A stretch of DNA of 64,000 bases from Verrucomicrobiales bacterium. Lineage in GTDB: Bacteria > Verrucomicrobiota > Verrucomicrobiia > Verrucomicrobiales > DEV007. The DNA lies in assembly GCA_029213195.1 (NCBI GenBank), contig JARGNI010000004.1:157139-221138 (forward strand), in the 5' to 3' direction. The notes under the pieces were generated by a model that saw only the letters and a list, made by a program, of their open reading frames with translations, had not been told where the DNA came from and made no database searches. How positions within the stretch are numbered: the stretch's first letter is position 1; each line of letters opens with the position of its first letter. Shown piece by piece: positions 55,250 through 63,759 of the stretch. Made by a program: the position numbers and the translations under genes.

Positions 55250-56701
55250 ATGGCAGATATCCAGAAACAAACGGTCATTGTCGTCGACAATGATCCCGAT
55301 TTTCTTGACTGGTCCGCGAAGCATCTCGAGGCAGAAATGGTGGAAGTTCTCACCACTTCTTCTTCGGAGGAGGCTTTGGCTCTATTCAAGGAGCACGATG
55401 CAGATCTCGTCATTTCCGAGTTCCAGCTTGCGCCCACCGATGGGGTTTCGCTTCTCAAGAAACTCCGTCTCGCCAAGCCGAATGCGATGGCGATCATGAA
55501 CGGTCTCGCCAATTCCACCAATTCGGTGATCGAGGCGATGCGACTCGGCGCTTTCGACGTCCTGCGACGCGAATCGATTCACTTCGATCTTCGCCAGGTT
55601 GCCGAGCGAGCTCTCCAGGCCGCAGACCAGATGCGTGCGGCCGACGACAATTCGAAATCCGGCCCGATTTCTCCTCCGCAGCCCCCCGAAGATCTCATCA
55701 TCGGTCGTTCTCCGGCGATGCAGGATGTCTACAAATTGATCGGCCGGGTCGCCCGGGCCGACGCTCCCGTCCTCATTACGGGAGAAAGTGGCGTCGGAAA
55801 AGAGGTCGTCTCGAATGCCATCCACAAGTTCTCTCGTCGCGCCAAGTCCGAGTATGTCGCGATCAACTGTGCCGCCATCCCCAGCAATCTCCTCGAGAGC
55901 GAGCTCTTCGGGCACGAGAAAGGGGCCTTCACCGGTGCAGTAAGCCAGCGAGTCGGTCGATTCGAGCAATGCGACGGCGGGACGCTCTTTCTCGATGAGA
56001 TCGGGGACATGCCTCTCGAGGTGCAGAGCAAACTGCTCCGTGTCCTCCAGAGTGGCGAATTCTCCCGTGTCGGAGGAAACACCAATCTCCACAGCGAAGT
56101 TCGCATCCTTGCGGCAACGAACAAGCGGCTTGAAGAGGAAGTCGAAAACGGATTGTTCCGGGAAGATCTTTTCTACCGGCTCAATGTCGTTCGCATCCAT
56201 ATCCCGCCGCTTCGCCGTCGGATCGAGGACGTGAGGCTGCTCGCGGAATACTTCCTGCAACGCCAGAGCGCCAAGGGCAAATCTCGCGCGATGCAGTTTT
56301 CGAAGGAAGCCGTCGAAATTATGGAGGCCTATCACTGGCCGGGCAACGTTCGGGAACTCGAGAACCTCGTGCAGCGTGCGACCGTGCTTGCTTCCGGGAA
56401 TGTTCTCCTTCCCGAGGATCTCCCCTTTGATCAGTCGACCAGTTCCCAGACGCAGAACGATCCTCTCGCGAGGGCTGCCAAGCGTATTCTGCTCGCAGCC
56501 GAGGAGGAGAAGTTGACTCCATTCGCTGTCGCCCAGCGAGAGTTGGCGCGGGTTGCCCTGGCGAAGGAAGGGGGAAACAAGGCCGCCGCCACCCTGCTTG
56601 GGATCAGTGAGAAGGATTTCGAGTCCATTCTCGAACCTGGAAGCTCGCCGGCTCCGGCAAAGAAGAAGGCAGCTCACAAGAAGAAGGCCAGCTCGACCTA
56701 G
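55250..56701 (+). CDS. Sigma-54-dependent NtrC-type activator with atypical receiver
   Basis: 483 residues. Receiver 7-125, AAA+ domain 148-385, Fis-like HTH at the end ('AKEGGNKAAATLLGISEKDF'). AAA+ motifs complete: Walker A 178-185 'GESGVGKE', sigma-54 loop 225-230 'GAFTGA', Walker B 244-250 'GTLFLDE', Arg finger region 'FREDLFYRLNVV'. In the receiver the phospho-accepting Asp is replaced: 'DLVISEFQLAPTDG' puts Glu57 where 'DLVLLDxxMP' has Asp, and the Lys after beta-5 is Arg, so phosphorylation is not expected and the Glu may mimic it. Extra Lys/Ala tail ('PAPAKKKAAHKKKASST') at the C-terminus. Activates sigma-54 promoters; targets unknown. Confidence 0.93.
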   Translation: MADIQKQTVIVVDNDPDFLDWSAKHLEAEMVEVLTTSSSEEALALFKEHDADLVISEFQLAPTDGVSLLKKLRLAKPNAMAIMNGLANSTNSVIEAMRLGAFDVLRRESIHFDLRQVAERALQAADQMRAADDNSKSGPISPPQPPEDLIIGRSPAMQDVYKLIGRVARADAPVLITGESGVGKEVVSNAIHKFSRRAKSEYVAINCAAIPSNLLESELFGHEKGAFTGAVSQRVGRFEQCDGGTLFLDEIGDMPLEVQSKLLRVLQSGEFSRVGGNTNLHSEVRILAATNKRLEEEVENGLFREDLFYRLNVVRIHIPPLRRRIEDVRLLAEYFLQRQSAKGKSRAMQFSKEAVEIMEAYHWPGNVRELENLVQRATVLASGNVLLPEDLPFDQSTSSQTQNDPLARAAKRILLAAEEEKLTPFAVAQRELARVALAKEGGNKAAATLLGISEKDFESILEPGSSPAPAKKKAAHKKKASST

Positions 56702-56704
56702 GAA

Positions 56705-56792
56705 GAGACGTCGTCCCCGACGTCCACCGTAGAATCCGAAAGCGAGCGCTAAGGACCAAAGCGGACCGCGAGGACGCGGTCCCTCCGTCTCA
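56705..56792. repeat. REP-like 88-bp repeat, copy A
   Basis: Starts GAGACGTCGTCCCCGACGTC (hairpin GACGTC...GACGTC) and ends with a perfect stem GGACCGCG, loop AGGA, CGCGGTCC, then CTCCGTCTCA. Copy B, nearly identical, lies at 56815-56901. Confidence 0.75.
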
Positions 56793-56814
56793 ACACAACG
56801 GGACCACCCCTGGA

Positions 56815-56901
56815 GAGACGTCGTCCCCGACGTCCGCGGAGAATCTGAAAGCGAGCGCCCAGGACCAAAGCGGACCGCGAGGACGCGGTCCCTCCGTCTC
56901 A
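56815..56901. repeat. REP-like 87-bp repeat, copy B
   Basis: Second copy of the 56705-56792 unit, same order of hairpins, few base changes, 22 bases apart in direct orientation. Together they fill the space between the activator gene and the CDGSH gene. No transposase is adjacent; the repeat class differs in sequence from the units at 8.5-9.3 kb. Confidence 0.75.
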
Positions 56902-56914
56902 TCCTGCCACGGTT

Positions 56915-57154
56915 CTACAGCTTGGCATGCGAGCCGTCGCAGAACGGCGCATTCCCCGTGTGCTTGCACTGGCACAGGAACGCGTCTCCATCCTTTTCGG
57001 CGGTGAAAGGCTTGGGCGCGAAATCCGTCCCCTTGTGGGAACCATCACAAAAAGGCTGGTTCGCCGATTGGCCACAGGTGCAGAAAAAGTACTTCTTTCC
57101 CGCTTCGAGGGGGACTTTGATGGGAGCTTTGGCAGGAACATGAGGTTCGGACAT
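56915..57154 (-). CDS. CDGSH iron-sulfur protein with two clusters
   Basis: 79 residues. Two CDGSH motifs: 'CTCGQSANQPFCDGSH' and 'CQCKHTGNAPFCDGSH', each C-x-C-x10-C-x3-H, binding a [2Fe-2S] cluster with three Cys and one His. Tandem-type proteins of this kind are soluble and take part in redox or cluster transfer; the exact role is unknown. Starts 'SEPHVPAKAPIKVPLEAGKK', typical of the bacterial branch. Divergent from the cyclase, 160 bases between. Confidence 0.95.
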   Translation of the reverse strand: MSEPHVPAKAPIKVPLEAGKKYFFCTCGQSANQPFCDGSHKGTDFAPKPFTAEKDGDAFLCQCKHTGNAPFCDGSHAKL

Positions 57155-57314
57155 GATCGTTTCAGCGGTTGGTTCACCCTACATTACGCATTCCGACCCA
57201 AAAAGCAGTCCCCATTTCTTTCCCCAATCCCGGCAGACAGATGGCACCGGACCCGATCCAAGATTTTCGAGATCCCGATTGAATCCTATTTGCGAGGCGT
57301 CAGACTGCAGCGAG

Positions 57315-59369
57315 ATGAAAATGACGCTGGGCAAATCGATCGTGCTACTCCTCGTGGGGAGTTTGCTCGGCACCGCTCTCCTGCTCGGCGGAGTCGCCTT
57401 CATCACGACCCGCAACTCGATCACGAATCTCCGGAGCGATCTCCTCAAGCAGGTCGACCTCCGCGTCCAGCAGCGCATGCAGGACTATTTCGATCGCGCC
57501 GGCCCGGCTCTCGACTTCATGGAGAAAGCGGTCTTTGCCGAAGAAGATTTCATGAACGGTTGGGAGGATCGGGCCCGTCTCCTCTCGGACTACCTCATGA
57601 CCGAGCCCGATATCGTCTGGATCTATTTCGCCGACGAGGAAACCGGTCACATGCTCGGCTGCAATCTCAGTCTCGAAGGCCACTACACGATCAGCCGGAT
57701 CCACACGGACAACAATCGGGTCGCCCAGGGATTCATCGTCGACTCGCAGCGCGAACTGCAGCCTGTCGATCTCATCCCCAACAACCCGAATCCCTACGAC
57801 CCACGGACACGCCCCTGGTATCGACAGGCGAGCGAGGCAGAGGGACTCATCTGGACTCCGCCGTATGGATTTCTCAGCTCCCAGGTCGTCGGGATCACCG
57901 GAGCACGGGCGGTTCGTCGCCCCGATGGCTCCCTTCGTGGGGTTCTCGGTGCCGATCTCGAACTGGGCCGACTCGGGGCCTTCCTCGACGAGTTTGAAAT
58001 TGGCACCGCCGGGGCGGCCTTTCTTCTCCTCGAAGGAGGCGCTGCCGTCGTTCCCCCCTCGGCCCGCGAGAGCGAGCATGCCCCCCGCCTCCAGGAGGCC
58101 ATCGAGAGTCGCTACTGGGATTTCTCCCATCTCGGTGTCGACGAAACCATGGAGACCGACTTTTCCTACGAGGGGACCGACTACATCACCCTCGTCCAGC
58201 CTCTCGATCTGCCTGGTCCGACCCGCTACTACGCCTCCGTCGTCGTTCCCCGAAACGAGTATCTCGGCATCGTCTATCGCAACCTCTGGATCACCCTCGG
58301 CCTGGGGGTTCTCATCGTATCTCTTGCCATCGCATTGGGGGTTTGGCAGGCACGCCGTGTCACTGATCCGCTCGCCGAGATCGGGCGCCAGCTCGACAGC
58401 ATCGGGAACCTTCGTTTCCTGGATGAAGATCCTGACATTCGTTCAAGAATTCGCGAGGTCGCCCTCTTTTCCGACTCGGTCGGAAAGATGAAGGTCAGCC
58501 TCCGGGCCTTTTCCCGCTATGTCCCGCGGGACCTCGTCCGCCTCCTCCTCGCCCGGGGGGACGAGGCCCAGCTCGGAGGCAGCCTTCGCAAGGTGACCGT
58601 GGTCTTCACCGACCTCGCCGGGTTTACCAGTTTCAGTGAACAACTCACTCCCGACGAAGCCTTTTCCGAGCTCAGTGAATTCCTCGAGATCGTGGCAGAA
58701 TGTCAGGAAAAATATCGCGGCATCACGAGCAGCTTCACCGGGGATGGCACCCTCGCCCTTTTCAATGCTCCCGAGGAAAACCCCCGGCACGAGAGTGATG
58801 CGATCCACTCGGCCCTCGAGATCCTCGAGGCGTTGCGTCTTCGCAATGCCGAGCGGAAAGCAGAGGGCAAGTTCGAGTTCCGCGCGCGCATCGGGATCAA
58901 CACCGCCGACGTCCTTCTTGGGAACCTCGGCACCCAGGAGCGATTTGCCTACACCGCGATCGGCGATGGCGTGAATCTCGCGAGCCGTCTCGAAGGGCTC
59001 AGCAAGCTCTATGGCACCGAGATTCTCGTCGGATCCGAGTGCCGCGAAGCCGATTCCGACGCCATCGAGTGGCGTCTTGTCGATCGCATCACCGTCGTCG
59101 GTCGTCGCCAGGCCACCGAGATCTTCGAACCTCTCGGCAAGAAGGGAGAAGCCGATCCCGATCAACTCAAAGCTCGCGATCGGTATGAGAAAGCACTGCA
59201 CGACTATTTTGACGGAGACCTCGATGCCGCGCTCGCTGGATTCCACGAATCTCTTGCTGCCTGGCCTGAAGACCTCGCCGCTCGCGAGCTCATCCGGCGA
59301 TGCCAGCAATACATCGAGGATGGCCTTCCCGAAGGATGGGATGGCATTTACTCCGCCCAGTTCAAGTAG
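57315..59369 (+). CDS. Membrane Cache-type class III adenylate/guanylate cyclase
   Basis: 684 residues from ATG 57315. First helix 8-30, a large outer double-Cache (PDC) ligand-binding domain with 'DPRTRPWYRQASEAEGLIWT' and 'GLLSSQVVGITGARAV'-like strands, second helix 325-345, HAMP linker 345-400, cyclase domain about 425-605. Metal sites Asp433 ('VFTDLAGFTSFSE') and Asp477 ('FTGDGTLALF'); 'RIGINTADVLLGNLG' and 'YTAIGDGVNLASRLEGLSKL' complete it. Class III cyclases in this layout make cAMP or cGMP from ATP or GTP in answer to an outside signal. The C-terminal 75 residues are a TPR-like helical pair ('RDRYEKALHDYFDGDLDAAL') found in related cyclases. Confidence 0.93.
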   Translation: MKMTLGKSIVLLLVGSLLGTALLLGGVAFITTRNSITNLRSDLLKQVDLRVQQRMQDYFDRAGPALDFMEKAVFAEEDFMNGWEDRARLLSDYLMTEPDIVWIYFADEETGHMLGCNLSLEGHYTISRIHTDNNRVAQGFIVDSQRELQPVDLIPNNPNPYDPRTRPWYRQASEAEGLIWTPPYGFLSSQVVGITGARAVRRPDGSLRGVLGADLELGRLGAFLDEFEIGTAGAAFLLLEGGAAVVPPSARESEHAPRLQEAIESRYWDFSHLGVDETMETDFSYEGTDYITLVQPLDLPGPTRYYASVVVPRNEYLGIVYRNLWITLGLGVLIVSLAIALGVWQARRVTDPLAEIGRQLDSIGNLRFLDEDPDIRSRIREVALFSDSVGKMKVSLRAFSRYVPRDLVRLLLARGDEAQLGGSLRKVTVVFTDLAGFTSFSEQLTPDEAFSELSEFLEIVAECQEKYRGITSSFTGDGTLALFNAPEENPRHESDAIHSALEILEALRLRNAERKAEGKFEFRARIGINTADVLLGNLGTQERFAYTAIGDGVNLASRLEGLSKLYGTEILVGSECREADSDAIEWRLVDRITVVGRRQATEIFEPLGKKGEADPDQLKARDRYEKALHDYFDGDLDAALAGFHESLAAWPEDLAARELIRRCQQYIEDGLPEGWDGIYSAQFK

Positions 59370-59397
59370 ACGGTCCACATGAGAGCAGGACCCGCTC

Positions 59398-59484
59398 CAG
59401 TTTCCTCCTCCTCCTCATCTTAATCTTAACCTTAATCCTCATCCCAGATGCAGGGCTATGAGTAGGAGTAAGAGTAAGAGTAAG
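59398..59484. repeat. Low-complexity inverted CTTAATC/GAGTAAG region
   Basis: A pyrimidine-rich run of TCCTCC and CTTAATC/CTTAACC units (about 59398-59446) faces a purine-rich run of GAGTAAG units (about 59458-59484). They are partly complementary and lie in the gap between converging cyclase and yicC genes, so a weak hairpin or slippage-prone tract is possible. Confidence 0.4.
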
Positions 59485-59556
59485 ACAAAAGGCTGGGTTC
59501 GTTCCCTCCGCGTCTCCACGTGAAACCTCGATTGAGACCGAACCCCGGCACCTTCC

Positions 59557-60432
59557 TCACTGCACGTTCTGCACCTGCTCCCGGATCTTCTCCAGCTCCG
59601 TTTTCGCCGCGACGATCCGCTGCGCGATCTCCGCATCGTTCGCCTTGCTTCCGATCGTGTTGAATTCCCGATTCAACTCCTGGCAGAGAAAATCCATCGA
59701 GCGCCCTGTCGGCTCTGTCGATTCGAGATAGCTCCGGAACTGGGAAAGGTGGCTGTCGAGACGCGTCAGCTCCTCGGTGATATCGCTCCGCTCGGCAAAA
59801 AGGGCGATCTCTCGGAGGACCCGGTCATCGTTGTAGTCGATTTCCAGGCCACTTTCCCGCAGCCGCTGTTGGAGATGCTCGCGATGCAGCTCCGGAACCC
59901 GTGGGGCGAGGTTTCGCAACTCCACGATCAGTTTCTCGATTTCTTCGATCCGTTCACAGAGGTCCTCTCGCAGGTGGGCTCCTTCTCGCTCCTGCATCTC
60001 CCGGAATTCCACGAGCGCACTCTCGAGAGTGCCGAGAAGAGGTTCCCTGAGATCCTCCGCGCTGGCGTTCGATTCCTCGATCCGAAACAAACCAGGGGCC
60101 CGAAACAGATCTGCCGCCGTCAGCCGGGTCTCGACATCGTGAGAAGTTTCGAGCGACCGAGCCGCCTCGATATACTGGTGAGCCAGCGATTCATCAAAGA
60201 CGAGGTGATTCGACGATTCTCCGGCATGACTCAGATTCACCCGGGCCTGGATCCGACCCCGCGATCCCGAGTCGGTGAGACGTCGCCGCAGCTCTCCCTC
60301 CAGCTCCTGGAGCGATCCGGGAAGATTCAGGGAGATATCGATCTGCTTCCGGTTGACCCCGGATACCTCGATCTCGATCTTCCACTCATCGGTCGTCGTT
60401 TCGGCACGACCGAAGCCTGTCATGCTTCGCAT
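59557..60432 (-). CDS. yicC: YicC family endoribonuclease-like protein
   Basis: 291 residues starting 'RSMTGFGRAETTTDEWKIEI', the exact family N-terminus. The family has two domains (YicC N-terminal and DUF1732); the second is seen as 'EREGAHLREDLCERIEEIEK' and 'LDSHLSQFRSYLESTEPTGR', 'SMDFLCQELNREFNTIGSKA'. E. coli YicC is an RNase in small-RNA degradation. Length and order normal. The converging cyclase gene ends 187 bases away. Confidence 0.95.
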   Translation of the reverse strand: MRSMTGFGRAETTTDEWKIEIEVSGVNRKQIDISLNLPGSLQELEGELRRRLTDSGSRGRIQARVNLSHAGESSNHLVFDESLAHQYIEAARSLETSHDVETRLTAADLFRAPGLFRIEESNASAEDLREPLLGTLESALVEFREMQEREGAHLREDLCERIEEIEKLIVELRNLAPRVPELHREHLQQRLRESGLEIDYNDDRVLREIALFAERSDITEELTRLDSHLSQFRSYLESTEPTGRSMDFLCQELNREFNTIGSKANDAEIAQRIVAAKTELEKIREQVQNVQ

Positions 60433-60528
60433 GACTCCTTAAAGAGCATTCCCGAGTCCGAGGCAAGGTTCTTTCCTGGGAAAGAAATCCCGCGAGCCCG
60501 GATCGCGTCACCCGAAGTGGGTCGGGTC

Positions 60529-60768
60529 CTAGTCCTCGAGATCCGCCGCCTCGCGGATGGCCTGCAGAGCTTCGATGAAATCATCGAGCGTTTCGGCCGG
60601 CACCATGATGGTATCCCTGCGACCCCGGACGTCCTCCGTGATTTTCACGAACTGCCCGCGATCGTTCTCCTTCAGATCGAGAAAGAAAATCTTTCTCTCT
60701 GCCACAATTTTCTCCGTGTGAATCGGATAATTATCCGAGCCACGTTTCTCCTCTTCGTAACCGATCAT
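60529..60768 (-). CDS. PUR-family (PurA/DUF3276-like) nucleic-acid-binding protein
   Basis: 79 residues from ATG 60768; a GGAGGAGAG ribosome site 7-15 bases upstream decides this start over a TTG at 60786. The whole is one PUR repeat: 'TEKIVAERKIFFLDLKENDR', 'GQFVKITEDVRGRRDTIMVP' and 'AETLDDFIEALQAI'. Bacterial PUR proteins, known in Borrelia, Bacteroides and others, dimerise and bind single- and double-stranded DNA or RNA, and act as gene regulators. Gap to tatC at 61069 holds no gene. Confidence 0.88.
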   Translation of the reverse strand: MIGYEEEKRGSDNYPIHTEKIVAERKIFFLDLKENDRGQFVKITEDVRGRRDTIMVPAETLDDFIEALQAIREAADLED

Positions 60769-61068
60769 TACTCTTCTCTCCTCCAATGGGTACCATGTTT
60801 CACCGTTGATTTCGGCGATTCAGCCTTGTACCAGGCACTTCTAGGTAGCTGCAGGAAGCCACAATTCAAGTCGAGACAGGGACGTGAAAAGACAGACTTT
60901 TTTTGTAACGTTGGCACCCCATTCCCGCCTCCCCCGGCACCAAAACCTGTATTCCGGCACCGTTCGTCAAGAAAAGCTACGGCGCAATGAGTGACCACCA
61001 CTCGCGTCTCTTTGCCGTTTTCGAAATCGAGGCTACAATTCCCACCCTCTAAAAGACGGGAAAAAGTT

Positions 61069-62988
61069 ATGCTCAAGGCTGGTTTCGACAAATTGTTTCA
61101 GATGCGGGAAAAGGCGTCGCAGATGCGTCCCGGTGCCGACGAAGGCTTCGACGCTCACGAGAAGCCATTCCTCGATCATCTCGAGGACTTGCGACACACC
61201 CTCATGAAGATTGGCGCGACCCTTGCGATCGCGACGATCGGCTGTTTCGCCTTCCACACCCAGATCTTCGAACTCATCCAGGTCCCGGCGAAAATGCCCA
61301 TCGCCAATATCTCCGAGGGCGTCAGCCTCTGGGATCGTCTCGAGCTCATTACCCTGAGCCCGCCCGAGTTTATCGTCCTCATGCTCAAGCTCTCGTTCAT
61401 GAGCGGGGTCATCATCACCTTTCCATTCACCCTCTACTTTCTCTTCCAGTTCATCCTCCCCGGTCTCCGCCAGGTCGAGAAGCGAGCCGTCATCCCGGGT
61501 GCCGCGGTCGGCTTTATCCTGTTCCTCGTCGGAGTCTGTTTTGCCTTTTTCCTCGCCGCTCCCGTCGCCCTCAAGTTTTTCTATGTCTTCGAGAACGAGC
61601 GGATTTCCAATATCGACCCCACCCAGCAGGCTCTCGAGAAATCTATTGCCGAGATTTCCCTGATCGGGATCGAGGGAGAGCGGTACGCACCGATTACCGA
61701 GACAGAACCCGAAGGGGACGGAAAAGGAGAGGAACCCGGGAACGAAACTGCAGAGCCGGCACCCGCCTCGACCCTGACTCCCGAGATGCAGAGCGAGATC
61801 CGGGACATGATCCGTTCGAGCTTTGCCACCATCGAAGCTTCCAATCTCGCCCTGCGTTATGACGACACCCGGGACAAGCTGGTCATCGTCGAGTCCAAGG
61901 GCGGGAAAAGCGTCTACCGGATCGGAGAATACATCGCCTTCATCTCCCGGCTCGTCCTCGTCTTCGGCATCAGCTTCCAGCTGCCCGTCGTCGTCTCCAT
62001 TCTCGTAAAACTCGAGCTTCTCACCGCTCGAGTCATGCGGGCGACCCGGACCTATGCGTGGATTATCATCCTCGTCGCCGCGGCTATCCTCACTCCGCCC
62101 GACCTTATGACCCTCACCCTCCTCGGCGGGCCGATGATCATTCTCTACGAGATCTGTATTCTCATCGCCTCCATCATGGAGCGGTCCCGTGAGAAGAAGC
62201 AACGCGCCGAGGAAGAGGCCCGCAAGACTCGTCTCGAGAAACTCTACTCCAAGCCCGCCGACGAGCTTTCCGAGGAGGAGAAGGAAGAAATCCACCGCGC
62301 CGAGATCGAGCAATACGAGCGCGAGCATGCGCATCTCTACGACGAGCATGGACACGAGCTCGACGAACACGGGCATCCCGTCGACGAGACTGTCGCTCGC
62401 GATTCCTTCCATGGCGACGATTCCCATGGCGGCGACACGCAGCACGACGAGAGCTGGCACGGCGATGACCACTACTGGCACGAAGACTACGACCCTGACG
62501 ACCCCGATCATGCCCACCTGCACGAGGACGATCCCCATCATGGAGAAGAGGAGCACAAGCCGGTTCAAGATTGGCCTGACCGCGACGAGTCCGGAGACGC
62601 CCAGTCCGGAGACGCCCAGTCCGGAGACGCCCAGTCCGGAGACGAAGAAACCGACCGCCTCGAAAGCGACCACGCGGAACCCGAAGACCTGACCGAGTCG
62701 GGAGACGCCGAGTCGGGAGACGCCGAGTCAGGAGACGCCCAGTCCCAGGACACTCCGCCGGATGACGATCACTTCGGAGACGACGAAGCCTGTGAGCCTT
62801 CCGGTCCCATCGTCGACGTCAACTACGCCACCCTCGAAGAGCTCCAGACCCTCCCTGGAGTCGGTCCCAAGATGGCCGAGACCATCCTCGAATACCGACC
62901 CTTTGGAACCTTCGACGAGCTCGAGAACATCCCCGGAATGGGTCCCGAAAAACTCGCCCGCATGATCGACCGACTCATGCTCGGGTGA
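61069..62988 (+). CDS. tatC: TatC with acidic/His-rich repeats and C-terminal HhH domain
   Basis: 639 residues, about 2.5 times a standard TatC. The core is TatC: 'FLDHLEDLRHTLMKIGATLA' at the start, 'SFMSGVIITFPFTLYFLFQF' and 'ILPGLRQVEKRAV', 'GISFQLPVVVSIL' and 'AAILTPPDLMTLTLLGGPMI' with the invariant Pro-Pro-Asp. A hydrophilic insert of about 105 residues lies in the second periplasmic loop (about 178-285). After the last helix a cytoplasmic tail of about 270 residues follows: coiled coil, a His/Asp/Glu-rich stretch (about 420-520), two blocks of SGDAQ/SGDAE repeats, and at 582-639 a ComEA-like helix-hairpin-helix pair ('LQTLPGVGPKMAETILEYRP', 'FDELENIPGMGPEKLARMID'). TatC is the receptor for twin-arginine substrates; several encoded here. 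Confidence 0.92.
   Translation: MLKAGFDKLFQMREKASQMRPGADEGFDAHEKPFLDHLEDLRHTLMKIGATLAIATIGCFAFHTQIFELIQVPAKMPIANISEGVSLWDRLELITLSPPEFIVLMLKLSFMSGVIITFPFTLYFLFQFILPGLRQVEKRAVIPGAAVGFILFLVGVCFAFFLAAPVALKFFYVFENERISNIDPTQQALEKSIAEISLIGIEGERYAPITETEPEGDGKGEEPGNETAEPAPASTLTPEMQSEIRDMIRSSFATIEASNLALRYDDTRDKLVIVESKGGKSVYRIGEYIAFISRLVLVFGISFQLPVVVSILVKLELLTARVMRATRTYAWIIILVAAAILTPPDLMTLTLLGGPMIILYEICILIASIMERSREKKQRAEEEARKTRLEKLYSKPADELSEEEKEEIHRAEIEQYEREHAHLYDEHGHELDEHGHPVDETVARDSFHGDDSHGGDTQHDESWHGDDHYWHEDYDPDDPDHAHLHEDDPHHGEEEHKPVQDWPDRDESGDAQSGDAQSGDAQSGDEETDRLESDHAEPEDLTESGDAESGDAESGDAQSQDTPPDDDHFGDDEACEPSGPIVDVNYATLEELQTLPGVGPKMAETILEYRPFGTFDELENIPGMGPEKLARMIDRLMLG
62590..62742 (+). repeat. 15-base in-frame repeats inside tatC
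   Basis: Three exact copies of TCCGGAGACGCCCAG (62590-62634) with a partial fourth, then three related units at 62698-62742. They encode SGDAQ and SGDAE repeats. Exact copies suggest recent slippage, so repeat number should differ between strains. Confidence 0.9.
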
Positions 62989-63132
62989 TCCCCTTTACCC
63001 GATCTGCTGGTTGAGTCCCACGCAAAGGCGCAAGGAGGGCTACGGCCCTGGTCTTTGTTTCAGCCCTGTGGCCCGTGCCCCTGGGTCGTTGCAAAACCTC
63101 TCCAATTGGTCTGCTCTTCCCATCGGAAGCTC

Positions 63133-63160
63133 CGTAGCGGAACGGGCAACCGTTCCGACC
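63133..63160. repeat. REP-like hairpin with GCAA loop, copy 2
   Basis: Frame CGTAGCGG...GGCAA...CCGACC as in copy 1 (17349-17376), stem here CGGAACGG / CCGTTCCG with loop GCAA (63138-63157). The arms differ from copy 1 at several positions yet pair perfectly. The wider gap 62989-63337 also has AGGGC-TACG-GCCCT near 63037-63051 and no gene. Confidence 0.65.
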
Positions 63161-63254
63161 TTCGCTGCCAGGACACGCAACCATACAAAACCCAGCCCAA
63201 CCCTCAGCGTGAGATTCTCGAACCGGCTCCGAGTCCGTCTCACCATCCAAATTC

Positions 63255-63296
63255 GAAAAAAAACCCGACAACCACAAACGCAGCCATCGGGTTTCT
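63255..63296 (-). terminator. Rho-independent terminator of the thioredoxin gene
   Basis: On the minus strand: stem AAACCCGA ... TCGGGTTT with an 18-base loop, followed by a run of Ts (GTCGGGTTTTTTTT). It lies 42 bases past the stop of the thioredoxin-like gene. Confidence 0.75.
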
Positions 63297-63337
63297 CTGG
63301 AGGAGTTAAGAAAAATCAGGACGGACAAATTCTGCCA

Positions 63338-63688
63338 TCAGCTGTGACGCTTCACGAAGGCCGTGAGGCGTTTCTCATCCATGAAGCCCGTCTTCCGACC
63401 GACGACACGGCCATTCTTCACCGCGATCACCGTCGGCAGTCGCTTGACCTTGTATTTCTCGGCCGTGGATCGATTGCGATCGACGTTGATCGAGGAAAAC
63501 GAGGCATCCGAGGACAGATTCCGAGAAACCTTCGAGTAGATCGGTTTCATCTGTTTGCAGGGACCACACCAGTCCGCTTCGAACTTCAGGATTTTCGTTT
63601 TGCTTTCCTTTCCCTGCATCAGGCTGGTCGTAGAGACCAACCCGATCGCCAGGAGCGGAGCCATCAGGAGGAGGAGTTTTCGTTTCAT
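63338..63688 (-). CDS. Exported thioredoxin-like protein
   Basis: 116 residues. Hydrophobic N-terminus (4-23) serves as a signal or anchor; then a short thioredoxin fold with redox motif W-C-G-P-C-K ('FEADWCGPCKQMKPIYSKVS'), 'FSSINVDRNRSTAEKYKVKR' and cis-Pro 'LPTVIAVKNGRVVGRKTGFM'. Likely reduces or exchanges disulfides outside the cytoplasm; the Cys-rich exported protein at 10862 and others could be clients. Ends with a basic tail 'AFVKRHS'. A terminator follows. Confidence 0.93.
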   Translation of the reverse strand: MKRKLLLLMAPLLAIGLVSTTSLMQGKESKTKILKFEADWCGPCKQMKPIYSKVSRNLSSDASFSSINVDRNRSTAEKYKVKRLPTVIAVKNGRVVGRKTGFMDEKRLTAFVKRHS

Positions 63689-63759
63689 GTGTTCAGGAGG
63701 TTACTCCCAATAGACGCATCAGGGAGGCATTCCATACGAAGTTTTCCGCCCAGCCGCGA

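Noticed and set aside
60991..61068. Longer tatC start adding 26 residues
   Set aside because: The extra residues are basic and unlike TatC; ATG 61069 has a purine-rich stretch just upstream (AAAAGACGGGAAAAAG).
62590..62742. Short exact repeats resembling a CRISPR-like array
   Set aside because: They are 15 bases, in frame within tatC, without spacers, and encode SGDAQ/SGDAE peptides.
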